From positions 124,001-188,000 of the forward strand of contig ML210192.1 of assembly GCA_004369085.1 (NCBI GenBank): a stretch of DNA of 64,000 nt, written 5' to 3'. The number at the start of each line of letters is the position of its first letter. Position 1 is the stretch's first letter. The notes under the pieces are model-generated. The model saw only the letters and a list, made by a program, of their open reading frames with translations. It was not told where the DNA came from and did no database searches. A program made the translations under genes and the position numbers. Source of the DNA: Coprinopsis marcescibilis (Eukaryota > Basidiomycota > Agaricomycetes > Agaricales > Psathyrellaceae). This document shows, one piece after another, positions 11,765 to 24,405 of this stretch.

Positions 11765-14700
11765 ATGCACCGTCTATGTGGTGAGAGTGCCTTCTTCGCC
11801 ACTCGAAACCCGGCCTTTGTCACTTATCGTCTCGGACAGACGAAATCATTCAGCTCATATTCTACGAGCTACCTGACCCGAGTCACCTTACTCTGGTGTC
11901 TCGCCGACTCTACTCATTCTCGAAGGACCCATATGTTCGGGCCCACTACTTCTTGTCGCACTATGGCCCAGCAGAGGCCGTGTTTCAGGCTTTGGGGCGG
12001 GGGAAGGTGCTCACAGAGCGGGTCATCGATGTACGTCCACCCTCGACCCCACCAACACATTTCTTCAGGCTGTCTTCTCACATACGGTCCGTCTTTCGGC
12101 ATCCAGATTCTCCTATCAAGCGGTGCCCACCTATCTCGGTATCTTGTCCAAATAGCAATGCATCATTACTTTCATACGCAAACACATTTCATTCGAACGC
12201 CTTGGGTCCGAAATGTCCCCTTCGGAGTATTCGTTTACTTCATGCGTAAGGCTCATGAGAAGTACGGAGATATCCCGAGGGGAAAGGTATGTTATTCATT
12301 ATATTCCACATGTTTTCTGGTTTAATCAGAAGCCACCATGACAGGGAGAAGATGATGGATCCCTTTTCATGACCTTCCTGAAGGAAAACCGCTTCCCATC
12401 CCACCTCAAGTCTGTCACTTGGGAGAACATCATGGAGATTCTCGAACGATACAAGGTTCGCTCCCAGAATCATTTGATTTGGAAATAATTACATATCCAT
12501 AGCCGTGGTGCAGTTCATGCCGTTCAGCAACAGGGTATGTAATTACGTCCCCCGACGCGTGTTGACCGCGACCTGATGGAACGCATATAGGACCCAATCA
12601 TGGCACAATTCCCACTGATTCTTGCCATCGAACCAAGGCTGCTTCCTGCAGCAGTGGAAAATGGCTTTCGGATGGACTACAAGGTTAGTTTGACATTACC
12701 TTTGCATGAACCATCTGATTTATCATGAGCTTCTTCTGCGTCAAGTATCGAGACTTCGTTTTCAGGAAAATGTTCGAGCGTCACACAGGCGACACTTCAG
12801 CCGATGACGTCGCGCAGAACATACGAGAGCTTTGTAAACTCGACCCAACGTGAGCAAATTTGCGTTGTGGAGTCAACATGCTTTCAACAACTTGTTTGCA
12901 GGATGTTCGTGACACGCACCGTTGCTGCTGAGGTGTGTATGGAGTCCAAGTATAATGATGTTGGCTATGCGGCGTTAAAGCAGCTCGACAAATCTGGAGA
13001 TTTGCGTTTCGAATTACGGTGGGTTGCACGTCTTCGCCGTGATATGGGATTCTAAGAACCTTGCTTTTAGAATCCTTATCGAAGACCTGTTGAAGGTGAG
13101 TTTTGTCCCAGAAACAGTGAGATGGCGTCGGAGTTTACGAGAACGCACAGACCTTCTTAACTACACGGGCCATCTCTCACAACGCGACCGGAGATATCCT
13201 TCGACAGCTATACTCCGATTATCCGTCCACGGACCCAACTGTTCGTCTAGTTGTCATCATAGCCATCTTCATCTCGGCCGAGAACTCTCGAACTTCTACC
13301 AGCCAACTCCACACCATCCTAGAAGCCACGGTCCTCGCGCCTCTGACCAAAAGGGACGCATATAACATCTTGATCAACCCATTCGTAGAAAAATATTCTG
13401 CGGTGCTGGAGTACGCTAGACAGGAGATTGGCTTCAAGGAGGATGGTTCCAAGGGTTTGAGCGCATCAGACGCACGTGGTCTTCTTGAAGAGGTGGCGAG
13501 GAAATGTCTCCAGATAGGTTGCAAGGTGAGCGATCTCGCCCTTTTCGAAAGGTTGGCATTCTCATACCACGAATGATAGGGGAAACTGCTCAGTAGGCTT
13601 TTTGAAGGCTTCCCTCCGATCCAGGAGATTGTGATAACTGAGGTATTGGAGCATTATCAAATTCGGCTGGAGGATGTTCCAACTTGGGAGGAGGATGCTT
13701 CTAAGGGATATGGAGCCAAACTTGGCCGCGATTTTGCGAGGAATGGCTTGGGAGAGGTGCTGGTGTCGGATTATTTGACGGGTGATGACAGTGATGAAGT
13801 TGGATCGATAGAGGGTGAAGATGAAGGGGAGCAAGGCGAAAACAGAAGCCAGGCAAGGATGGATGTAGATGAACCTGTCTTGTGTAACGACCATGGACAT
13901 GAGGCAGCGCCCCCTGATCTGGTACGTCTTTCATATCGGATACAGTGGCAAACGCCGCTATGTTCTGACTCTGGAACGTTGACCTCGTGTCCTTATCGAT
14001 GTCGTTTATCAGGGCGAAATCTCCCAAGAATCGCTCACAACCATGATAAGGCAGGATGAACTCGCTCCGAGTCGATCCCGGAGGCGTTGGTTCTACACCT
14101 TTTCATACGAGTCCGGAAAAGCCAATTATCCACAAGGTACTTTTCACTGACAGAAGATTATCTTGCCCGGTGCTGATGCCAGTTAAGATGCTCTCCCAGT
14201 GGCAAAATGGGCTTTGAATCAGTTCGGGACGCGAAGTAAAGTTGCGGCGACCTTCCTTACACACGCTGTCATCAACGACAATAACCAAGTAAGTTCAATA
14301 ATCGTGTTAAACTTGCTGTATCGGAGCTAAAGCAAGGTGTTACAGATTCTTGGCTCTTATCTGATGAAAATGACAGACTCGAACTTCTCAGCGTACCGAA
14401 TCGATTTGCAAGTTCCTATAACATTGAAGCATTTCCAGATTCTCGCGCGTTTGGGCAAAGCACCAGTAAGTACAGATTTCTTGGCAATCTGTGTTTACTC
14501 AACGTGTCTCCCGCAGAATTACTGCCTTTACCATTGCATAGAATCTGGTGCCGATTTTTACTTTGACGAAGATGATTGCATTTCCAAAAACGGTCCCGCG
14601 AAGGATTTGATCAGCGCGAGGGCAGTTAAAAACGAACCCTCGAACCCCACGATCCCGGCATCAACATCCTCGAGCGCCAATGCGTCTTCTTCCCGCGGAC

Positions 14701-15259
14701 GAAAGCGGCCCCGACGAACAGCGACCACCAATGTTCGCTCGTATGCGATACCAGACTCGGACGATGACACCATCATGTCCTCTGACACTGCCAGTAGCAG
14801 TCGGAGACCTCCAAGTCAGCTTCACAAACGGGTAATCAGGAAGAGTAACCTTCAACTTTGGGTTCAACATCTAACCGTGCTGCATAAAGCTGAACAGAAG
14901 AAGGTAATCGATTCACCGTTTATGTTCTTACGCTGTCTCATGAACATCGTGGCAGTTTAAGGACGGTAAAAAGCGTGCCGAAGCGGAAGGTGTTCCTGTC
15001 CGTTGCTCAAAGGTAATGTCCCAATCCATTTTTCGGTGGTACCAGTATTGACAAAACTTGGTAGACCCCATTTTTGAAATCGTTAACGACAAACCTACGT
15101 GCTCTACGCAAACTCGAGGTCGAGAGCCGAACCAAACTAAATGGGCACGAAGATTACGCAGATGAAGTCGACGATGACGATGACGACGATTCCGAGTTTA
15201 CGTTGCGACCATCTAAACGGAAGAAGCACTTTGCCTATCCTTTCGGATCTATGTTCTGA
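11765..15259 (+). CDS. Large F-box protein
   Basis: Likely substrate adaptor of an SCF ubiquitin ligase. The ATG at 11765 opens a 16-base first exon (11765-11780). After a GTGAGA...CAG intron, exon 2 starts at 11840 and yields an F-box-like helix region, DEIIQLIFYELPDPSHLTLV, at the very N-terminus, followed by SRRLYSFSKDPYVRAHYFL. Many further exons follow without a stop: a helical middle part, an acidic segment near 13790-13880, then RRRWFYTFSYESGKANYP. The last third is Ser-rich with a basic NLS-like stretch (RGRKRPRRT, about 14694-14720) and an Asp run near 15170-15195, ending RPSKRKKHFAYPFGSMF. All introns I could place are 45-70 bases. I read it as one gene because every join keeps frame; a split near 14.3 kb cannot be wholly excluded. 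The target substrate is unknown. Confidence 0.8.
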
Positions 15260-15502
15260 ACGACATTCGCTTGGTTGTCTCAATTTTTCTCTATCATCAT
15301 CTGCTATAGACTCTCTGTCAACTCTCTGCATGCATCTTCTGATTTTTCATCACTTGCCCTGTATTTGTAAAACATGTACCATCATCGCAGACTATGAACT
15401 TTAACCAGCTTTACGCATTGTACAGACCGGATCATTCTGTGTCGTCACAACTGTATCATCACCATTCGTGTACCAGTATTAAAACCAAAGAAAAGGGAAC
15501 CT

Positions 15503-17893
15503 TTAAAACACGTATCTGTAAAAAGTGTCGCGATCTCCCATTTTTTGCCGCTGTTCCGGCGTAGAAGGTGCAAGTCCATCTTTTATCTCCTTGACAAGAG
15601 CGTCGCGCCTCTGGTTTTCTCGCTTCATCCACGTCCAGAGATAGATGGTTACTAGGATGGCGAAGAGAAGGTAACCAATGGAGATTATATGTGGGACCCT
15701 GAACTTGTTTGCCGCGAGGTCTGGTCGGTAGATCAACACTCTGGCAAGTGAGAACCAAACATTAGGCTCTTGGTTACAATCCGGAATGACTCGAGCCTAG
15801 CACACTTACCCTGCAATAGCTCCGATATCTCCGATGGTGATTTGCATAGCGACAGCGACAGCCCGCTTCGTCTGGGCAGAGACGTTTTCACCTGGCCAAC
15901 TGCAGTTTACGTGGTTAGCACGACCAAGCATAAGCAAAACTTAAAAAGGTCACCGAACCTGAGCAAAAGGGCATTGCCAGTATAAACCCCCGCTGCAGCA
16001 AAGTGAACACCAACGTATTGTGCTCCAGCTAACGGAATGATTAGAATAAAGCGAGAGTTCCAGGCTTTGGATAACCAACTCACGTGTCTTTGTCGTCAAA
16101 AGGATGATGTAACCTATATTAAGCGAAACGAACGTTGTAGTTATCACCCAAAGTTTCGTGGCTCTCGGAGCCATAAAAGACAACATACCTAGTATAGCGA
16201 CCAACGCAGCTGCGATGATGAAGGGGGCTCTTCGATTTATGCGGGAAGAAACCCAAACTGTAGACCAGATCGACAAGGCTGCTAGGCTATTCGGCGGAAC
16301 GGTCATCCTAATCAAGGTCTCGAATATGAGCCAAAATCTCTGGGAATGATCCATTGCACAGGTAACTCACAGTTGAGCCTGCCAGCTTGCGAATCCCAGG
16401 TCTGCGATAATGGTGGGCTAGATGGAGCTAGGACTCAGCGAGATGGTGCGGATATAGCTGCTGGTCGTACCATGAACAGACTCAGCGAATAGAGTACGAA
16501 TGCGAACCCATGGAAAAGCATCGCATATCCCCAGACCAAATGGTCTGTGACAGCCTGTCGAACATAGACCCATTCAAACTTTTCAATCAACGCTGCATCA
16601 GAGTCAGCGTCCAAACGAGCGAGAAGTCGCGCTTTTTCGGAGGTGGTCAGCTGTGTAAAAGGAGACGCATTTGATCATGGTTAAGACTGAAGAGAAAACA
16701 TGGCTACTTACGAAGGTTGCTTTGTGCGACCATGTCGGAACGACGAAGTAGGCAAAGATAGCCACAACAACTGTGAGAATACCCTCGATAATGAAAATCC
16801 TGTCCAAACAAAGATAAGAAATTGGGCAGGAAATGGGATGTACGCGTTTACCATGCCCATCCCCTGATACCTGCAATGCCTTCCATTTTGCCGATCGCGT
16901 AAGCTAGAATACCTGTCGATGATGCAGGTTGTGCGAGATGCTCACACCGGTTTAAAAGATGCTTTCTTACCGCCAAATGCGCCCGCCAAAGCAGCACCTC
17001 CGAAAAAGATTGCGACTCTCCAGCTCCGTTCATGCCTTCGATAGTATACAGAGAATACATAGATCACTCCGGGAAACAGGCCAGCTTCCGCCATCCCCAG
17101 GACTGAATGGGACGTTAGCTAGTGGAGTGGTAATCCATTAATTAGGCTTCGTACCGAACCGGACTGCAAATAGGGATGCCTTGTTGGTCACGAAACCTTG
17201 AGCAATTGTGACCACACCCCATGCCACTGTTAAGGTTGGGAGCCAAATCTGAGGGTCGAATCGTTTCAAGCTAAAGGGAAAAGGTTTGAGATCCAATCGA
17301 CAAGCGGTCGGGAGCAGGAGCATACATGATCTAAAATTGGGTTTGGTCCAAAAGTATTTCAACATTGGGTGAGAGGTTGCGTACGTTGGCTGGTACTTCG
17401 AAAAGCACATATGAAACGAAGTATAACGCAAGTGCGGTGTTGTACTCAGGCGGCGCAATTTTCAGATCCTATACAGGCAAATTAAGACCGACTGCCAGCA
17501 ATTTTCCGTCCATGATAACTTACTTCTACAAGCCCAATGATCCTTTCCAAGCATGTATGCGTTAAATGTGTGCCACCATTAATCGAGCATTATATGACCT
17601 CACTTAGCATTTCCAATATTAGATCTAACAGTCAATGATAAGCTTCGCGAGCACCGTGGGCTCAAGTCAAATAAAGCTCACCTGTCCAAAAAGCTTAGCA
17701 AGTACAAGAGAGTTAAAATGGGTATCAGGCTTGAAAATCGTGCACATTTCGGTCAGTATGGAGCTCGCATGAGAAAACATCATAAAGAAACTCACCGAAA
17801 ATCAACCTTTCGCAAAAGTTTCCTGTCCTCTGGAGTATCAAAATCCTGCGTAATAGATGATGAGGTTTTCTCTGACGGGGCCTTGGTGGACAT
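15503..17893 (-). CDS. MFS transporter, anion:cation symporter (allantoate/nicotinate permease) family
   Basis: Plasma-membrane major facilitator of the fungal ACS family (relatives of Dal5, Tna1, Seo1, Vht1), which import small organic anions or vitamins; the substrate cannot be told. The ATG is at 17893, giving a polar start that includes the segment DTPEDRKLLRKVDF, typical of the family. Further family signatures on the minus strand are DRSNIGNA in the first helices (near 17620), GMAEAGLFPGVIYVFSVYY (near 17050), FFGGAALAGAFGG, and IFIIEGILTVVVAIFAYFVV (near 16760). The final exon carries the last helix and a charged tail ending DRDTFYRYVF. The gene is split by about ten introns. It converges on the F-box gene with 243 bases between stops. 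Confidence 0.88.
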
Positions 17894-19809
17894 TTCTGGG
17901 GTCACCTCCGAGCGACAAAGATAAGCCCCGACTGTTGCCTCAGACTCTTTAAATAAGCCATCTCTTCAGTCAGTGAGAAAATTCTGACAGAAAGATAATG
18001 GAGAGTATCATCCGGCCAATTCGCAAAGCAGGTTTGCTATGGCGCCATAAAATCGTTGGATGGAGTAGTGACTGCCACTGACAAGAAGCCATATCTGAAT
18101 CGGGGTCGGGCCTATTATGTGGGAGAAGCAAGATTGGTGAGAACATTGCCCTGAACTTGCACATCATAGGTCAGTCGGCCATTTACTAGCGCAATAACCG
18201 GCGGGGGCCTATCACAGCTATCTGTCCTCAACATCATGGGGTTTTCAGTAAGGATCCATGTCAAACCGTTGAGTGCCACAATCTCGAATTGTGCCGAGTC
18301 AAGCTAGTCAAGACTCATTGATTCAGTGCGCAGCAAGATGCTTCTAGTTGGGGATACCAAAGGGGGTTTCAGTTCGGCGCAGGTTTAAACATCATTTAAA
18401 AGCGTGGTTAACTAATATCCTTCGTAGGCTAGAGTAGTCCCACCTTGGGAAGACGTGATGTTCGAGAAATATTGGGAAAACATGAAATCGTTTACACGGA
18501 CGTTAACGGTTATTCACGTTGGTCAAGGCACGCATGACAGTCTATCTGGAAAACATAGTGATTAGAGCGATTCGATGGAAAAAATTCGTTCCAGACTTGT
18601 TAAGTACTTAATAGTCAGGTCTGAAAGCTTCTAAAAGGCACCTGCGGCTGCTGAGCGAAATTTGAAAGATGTGGTTGAGCGAGCGACGCTGAGAGTCCCT
18701 GTCGTGACACCGAGTGTCATCGTAGTTACGTACGCGGTTAGTAGTAGTGGCAGTGCGTGGGTACCATCATTGTCGTTTGGCTCCAGCCGGAGTCCCGGGT
18801 AGTAGAGCACACCGTGACCAGTCCACGACTACCACTGGTAGATTACGCGTTATGGCGTCCATTTGGCCATTTGGGGCTCTCCAGTGACACTAGAGCTGTG
18901 ATCTGAACTCGAGTTCTTCATGCACAGAAGTGGACCCTCAAGAAACGCAAGATTTCCTCAATGGCCATGACCTTGATCGAAACCTGCGTTATTCGTTTGT
19001 CGTTGAAGAGGTGTCCCCATGCCAGCAGACACATTCGCGGACCAGATCGATAGCATCATAGCCAAACTCGAATCGGGACTGAATGTTCCGCGGGTAGGGC
19101 CCTATTTGCCTGGCTTGCGCGCAGGCTCTCACCTTTTCTGGTTGCTTTCGCTCTCCGTTGCCGGGGACAAAATGTCAGAAATTTGATTTGGCCGGTCCAC
19201 CGGCATGCAACGGGATGCAACGGAAGGCGTCCTCCCATGAAAGGCAATTCCGTTGATCCGAGTCCCCAACATTGCCCAACGACCGGGGAACGCCGCCGAA
19301 AATGGCGGAGGAACTCATGTACAACGCTGGCCCAACGCCACCGAAATCAATACTTACAATGGCCAACAACAGTGATGCGTTGCCGGCGCTATTTCAAGAT
19401 TTCTGACAAAGCTTTGGAGAGGTTCAATGTCGTATGGAAGGGCATCCTATACCTCCAACCAGATGAATGAGACGGTGGCCTGGGTGCAACATCTTCCAAC
19501 GTCCTTGACGATCTTGACTCCAGGTGACCAGTTTGGCCTTGCCGTTCGGCGTTATTGGCCCAGCAAGCAATCGCGGGAGAATAGCCCGGATGATCCGAGG
19601 TAATGATATCTCCTTTGATGTCCTCTGAGAAGAAAGTTCGTCTGGTTCGCCGTTGGAGGTTTACATAGGTATATAGACTCCTGCGAGGCTGTTGTTTCCA
19701 AAGATTAACGTATTAACCTACCCGTTGAACTTAGAAGCCTTGCAGCGCCATCAAGGCTTACTAGAATTTGCAGCCCATCATAGGATGCTAATACGGGACA
19801 GCGCCAAAA
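17894..19809. other. Non-coding stretch
   Basis: About 1.9 kb upstream of the transporter. Only short chance frames are visible. No element ends, tRNA or repeat array was seen. Confidence 0.5.
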
Positions 19810-20208
19810 ATGTTTAATGATGCGACTGTGATCGCATTTGCCGGCGGCCACAGGAGCTCAAAATTCTCAATGTCGAAGATATTTTCAGCGCCAGTGGCTC
19901 CCCGAAGGAACTTCATTTGCCACCAGTTCAAACTGACTAGTGGGGCACAGATCCTGCGTCAGCAGGATACATCTGTGTACTTTACATCCAATGTCAAAGT
20001 CTATGAAGACGTTGCCGGAGAAACTAAAGCATTTGACTTGGATGAATTTGTTTCGTCCGCAGTAGTCGCATGGGATCTATGTCGTGCTGGTCCTTGGAAG
20101 GTGGATCTGGCGCTAGGCACTCCCGATTTTGGATTACTGTACAACGAGAATTTTACTCTCAACACTCAGCCTCAAATCAGGTACATAGATTGGGTTAGAT
20201 TCGAGTGA
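19810..20208 (+). CDS. Orphan ORF, possibly part of a larger or decayed gene
   Basis: An uninterrupted frame of 132 codons starting with ATG. Its composition is protein-like (for example FVSSAVVAWDLCRAGPWKVD and a final PQIRYIDWVRFE), with few low-complexity stretches. I recognise no family. There is no signal peptide or membrane helix. It stands alone in a 2.9 kb gap, so it may be a real small gene, a last exon, or a remnant. It lies upstream of the GH71 pair on the same strand, and no functional link is implied. Confidence 0.35.
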   Translation: MFNDATVIAFAGGHRSSKFSMSKIFSAPVAPRRNFICHQFKLTSGAQILRQQDTSVYFTSNVKVYEDVAGETKAFDLDEFVSSAVVAWDLCRAGPWKVDLALGTPDFGLLYNENFTLNTQPQIRYIDWVRFE

Positions 20209-20787
20209 CCCGGACACAGTCGCACTGCTCTCATGATTACCAATATGTGGCAGATCTTATGCTGCAGAACGATGGAGAAGTTTGATTTCTCATTAGCGCC
20301 CAGACTCAATGATGTTGCAGCATAGCCCAGGACAATTTCAAGTATGGAACCTTCAAGCTCGCACTGGTAAAGAAGCCATGCAAAGTTGTTAACGCTCGGA
20401 AGTCTCAAATGTCACGATTTGATTAAAATGAAATTCCCGTAATGTCACCCACCACACGTCGGTACATACTACATTCCATGGCTGGTTCTTCGCTAGCGCC
20501 CACGGCAGCGGTGATCTAGCGGTATGTAACTTGCTGTACAGTCGCATCAGGAACTTGAAACAAGGAGGCCATCACTGGGTACCTCGGAGCGACATTGGAG
20601 CTGAAAGGCTTGTAAATATGACAGCCTGCGCTTGATTCAGTTGTCAAAGGCGCATACAATCCCTGCGGTGAGAAAAACCCTTATGTTATGTTATGGCTCC
20701 ATGTTGATCAGATCGTATCCAACTTCCTGAATATAACTTCATTGTTCGGATTGTTGCTGGCCAAATCACCCTTTCTTCCCTTCAACC
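20209..20787 (+). other. Upstream region of first GH71 gene
   Basis: Holds no recognised gene. It contains the 12-base word CTAGCGCCCACG at 20493-20504, which also occurs upstream of the second GH71 gene. Confidence 0.4.
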
Positions 20788-22578
20788 ATGCCTTCACTCA
20801 CTCGCTTGTTCGTGACGCTCATTACCCTTTCCACTGTTTTTGCAAAGCCCTTACGTGTGGCAGAAGACTTGGTCACTAGGCAAGAAGACGATGGCCGTAA
20901 ATACGTTGTTGCCCACCATATCGTAGGCAATACATTCCCATATACAAAACAGGACTGGGCCGACGACATTACTCTTGCTCATGCTTCTGGCATTGATGGC
21001 TTTGTTCTGAACACTGGTGGCGAGGTTTGGGAGCCTGACAGGATTGCAGACGCGTAGGATTTCACTTTCATGTCCTCTATGAGACCAGCCTTTGAATTCA
21101 ACCCTCAGATACCAAGCGGCGCTCGAGTCTGGGCTCGATTTCAGTCTATTCCTTTCCTTGGATGTGGTGTAAGCCGCCGTGCTTCCCTTTGTTCATTTCA
21201 TTTTGACCAGTTGCATCCACTAGCGTCACTGGTTGCGAGAGCGTTGAAAAAGGCCAGATCACTCGCCAACGTGTTCTTCAGCATATAGATCACCCCAACC
21301 AGTTAAAGATCGGTGGAAAAGCCGTTGTATCTACGTTCGGTGGTCGAGATTGCTTGTTCGGCCAAGCGAACCATATTGATGGTTGGAGGACCCAGTTCAC
21401 TCAACATCCTGATCTCGCGGGTCGGATTAACTTCCTTCCATCTCTCTTCGTCGACCCAGCGACATACGGATCATACACTGGCGTCTTGGACGGTGACTTC
21501 AACGTGAGTCCCACTTACGTTGCATCTATCTGTTCGCTAATATTTATATGAAGTTCAACGGTGGCTGGCCTCTCCACGTAACGACGGCTTTCGCTCAGCA
21601 GGCTCACGATACGAACCCTCAAAGCCAGCCTGAGAACATTAGCAACCCACTGCAGCGCGCTATCACTAGCCAAATTGGCTCTAGAGATGTCGATGCCATT
21701 CACATAAATGGCCTTCAAGCGCTTGGGTCCGATAAACTCTTCATGGGTGCCGTCTCGCCGTGGTTCTTTACTCACTACCCACAACCTGAGTTTCCCAACT
21801 TGATTAAGAACGTAAATGCACTCTCTAGCATCAGGAGGGAGTCAAAGGTCTGACGGTCCCACTCTTTTTGCAGTTTGTTTATGTTGCGGATCAACATCTT
21901 TACAACAAGCGCTGGGAGTCTTTGATCGAGTTCCGCGACCAATACCGCATCGCCCAAATTCTCACTTGGAACGACTATGGCGAATCGCACTACATTGGCC
22001 CGATCAAGGGCGATGAACCTGCAAGCGAGCCATGGACTGCTAATATGCCCCACACTGGTGCGCCTGTTCAAAAGGACATCTGATTTCAGTGATTGACGAC
22101 CGTCTTCAGCCTGGCTCGACTTGACGAGATACTATGCCACTGCATTCAAGACTGGTTCCTTCCCAGCTATCGAGAAAGACCAGATCTTTTTGTGGTCTCG
22201 CCCTCACTCAAGGGATGCTACCTCACCGGACCCCCTCCCCCGCCCTGATACATTCGAAGTTGTAAGTGCTACTCATTAAACTAGGGTAGACAAAGCTGAC
22301 TTTGATGTCTTAAGCTGGAGGACGCAGTCTGGGCTGTTGTTTTCGCCACTGCGCCCGCAACTGTCATTTTGTCGACCACCCCCGCCAATACGCAAACGTT
22401 CCAGGTCCCTGCTGGCCTTAGCAAGCTCTCGATTCCCATCGCCCCCGGGGGAATTATGCGGGGTACAATTCAGAGGGCTGGTACGACCGTCGTTACTTTG
22501 AATCCCTCCTTTTCGTTCTCGGGAAGCCCGGCTAACTACAACTATAACGTATTTGTTGCCACCGCGAGGGCACCATGA
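20788..22578 (+). CDS. Glycoside hydrolase family 71, endo-1,3-alpha-glucanase (copy 1)
   Basis: Secreted enzyme expected to cut alpha-1,3-glucan (mutan / fungal wall glucan). Seven exons (20788-21053, 21109-21168, 21224-21503, 21554-21811, 21874-22057, 22110-22261, 22315-22578) join to 487 residues. A hydrophobic signal peptide (LTRLFVTLITLSTVFA) is followed by the GH71 start VVAHHIVGNTFPYTKQDW and GIDGFVLN, then WRTQFTQHPDLAGRINFLPS, FMGAVSPWFFTHY and ILTWNDYGESHYIGP. The C-terminal exon is a Thr/Ser-rich beta-type module. Exons 2, 5, 6 and 7 have exactly the lengths of copy 2. Only one donor/acceptor pair keeps the exon 2-3 frame: donor at 21169 and an acceptor (CTAG) at 21223, 13 bases beyond the acceptor that aligns with copy 2. 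So it is either intact with a shifted acceptor or damaged by a 1-base change. Confidence 0.83.
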
Positions 22579-24338
22579 GAGATTTCTATACTAATAACTG
22601 GAACGAGCGTGGCTCTCGGGAATGTAATAATCCTCTACTGTACCGAAAAGCAGTCGGGAGTTTTGATCCCCATAATCAACGGGTGTTATAACTTTAAGAG
22701 TGACGTTGAACGGATGTTCAACATGACTGGGCTCAAATTGCGAACCGTCAGCTGCACAAGAATCAGGCAGCACATAGCAGCCGTGATTGGGAAAGATTAG
22801 ATGACACTCCGAGTGCAAACTCCAAGTTTAGGCGCCTCTGGGTCTGAGTCCAGCTTGGTGGTTCGTGCGCACAAGGTCGATCGATAAATCAAAGTTTCTC
22901 GGATTGGGATTGATGCAAGCACAGCGTGACAAGCGATGACCACCATTCCAGCTGGAATCTGAACCATGCCTCCTTCCACTCTGCTCACCGGACGGTTATA
23001 AGACGATAACGCGTGATACTTAACGTGGTTCTCCTGAGTTGGCGACGCATAGATCGTATGAGTCGTTCGCTATGTCCTTCTGGTGGAATCGACGCGCAGC
23101 ACTTGGTTCTATAGCATGTACACTAAGTTGGCGCCGACTGTCCCGTAGTTATTTCTGTAGCAAACCTGGTGGTGACAATATTGCATGTCGGAAAATGCAG
23201 TTTCATGAGGTGAGTTCTTTTCGTTACATTCCATGTGCAGCACGACTCTGCCGAACTCCTTTCTAGTGCCCATTCCAAGGGGCAACGAATCTGGACCACG
23301 TGTGGTACGTAGTGCAGCGGTAGCCATGAGGAATGTAATCACTGGCTACTAACGTTCTCGGATGGTTGTGAGTGTATACCCGCTGGTACTCGGCCAGCCC
23401 TTCAACCGTAACTTGATCTTGACACAATGCTACTTACTCCCCGGAAGTGTTGGATCCATGAAACGTAGCTTCTCTACGCACGGGGGTTTGTTTGACGACG
23501 GGCCCGCCAACATCGCTCTAACATTAAGTAGCACCTACGGCATGGGGTGGCCAGTGGTTATCAAGCATTCCGATTAATTTCCAAGATCTGGGCTGCCGTC
23601 CGGTGTCCTCGAACATCCGTTGAAACCACGGTCGATGTCGGGATGTCGCAATTACGGTCACGCCGAGCTGATAGGTTGGTACTCTTCTGATTCATGCGTT
23701 TCTGGAGCTGCGGAGATGCGCAGTCGTTGGAATCTGTTCAATTGATCTTCGAACATATTATTCCTTGGCTGAAAGGCAAGCACCAGACAAGTCGCGATCC
23801 ACCCACAGAATCAAAGGTTCTTGCATGTGCGTTATTTTGCAAGTGCGTACCACATCTTTTTGGCTCGTCCAGTTCTGGACTTCTGATTTATCCGGACAAC
23901 TTCGATTCGTAAGGTAAGTGGATCGTAACAAAAAAAGAACAGAAGGACTGGCTGACAGTGAGAGACCCGTCCGACACCCTTGTTTCACTAGCGCCCACGT
24001 TGGGCGCTGGGGCAGCAGCCATGCGCATCATCAGGTCATGAAACAAGGGGCTCCAACATATCGGCGAATCCGGATTCACGAGTTGACTTCGCTCGCCAAG
24101 AGCTTTCAGACTTGGACCGGACTTTGAAGACTTCATTTCAGGCGAAATTGGTGACTGCATTATACTTGCATGGACCGACCACTAACAAAACTGAAGCTTC
24201 ATATGACAATAAATCCAGCTTATTGGATCCCAAGGACCCAGAGAAATGCACTATTATTATTTCGACTCTCGTTATAATTGCCATTTCCGCCCTTACGGGG
24301 AATATCAGTTCGCATCTTTTCCCTGACTTACCTGCAGC
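22579..24338. other. Spacer between the two GH71 genes
   Basis: About 1.8 kb without a recognisable gene. The second copy of the word CTAGCGCCCACG is at 23988-23999. Other frames here are short and unsupported. Confidence 0.5.
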
Positions 24339-24346
24339 TATATAAA
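24339..24346 (+). promoter_or_regulatory. TATA box of second GH71 gene
   Basis: The octamer TATATAAA lies 60-67 bases upstream of the ATG at 24406 and is followed by a CT-rich stretch (TCTTCCTTTCTTTTTTCTCC) just before the start codon. This is the usual arrangement for a strongly expressed, regulated fungal gene. No equally clear TATA element is seen before copy 1. Confidence 0.6.
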
Positions 24347-24405
24347 TCCTTGAAGGGTTGGAGCTTCGACACACATTCGTGTCTTCCTTTCTTTTTTCTC
24401 CAGCT

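Noticed and set aside
11525..12325. Plus-strand 266-codon frame over the start of the F-box gene
   Set aside because: The conserved F-box reading lies in other frames joined by introns; this frame reads through introns and has no domain.
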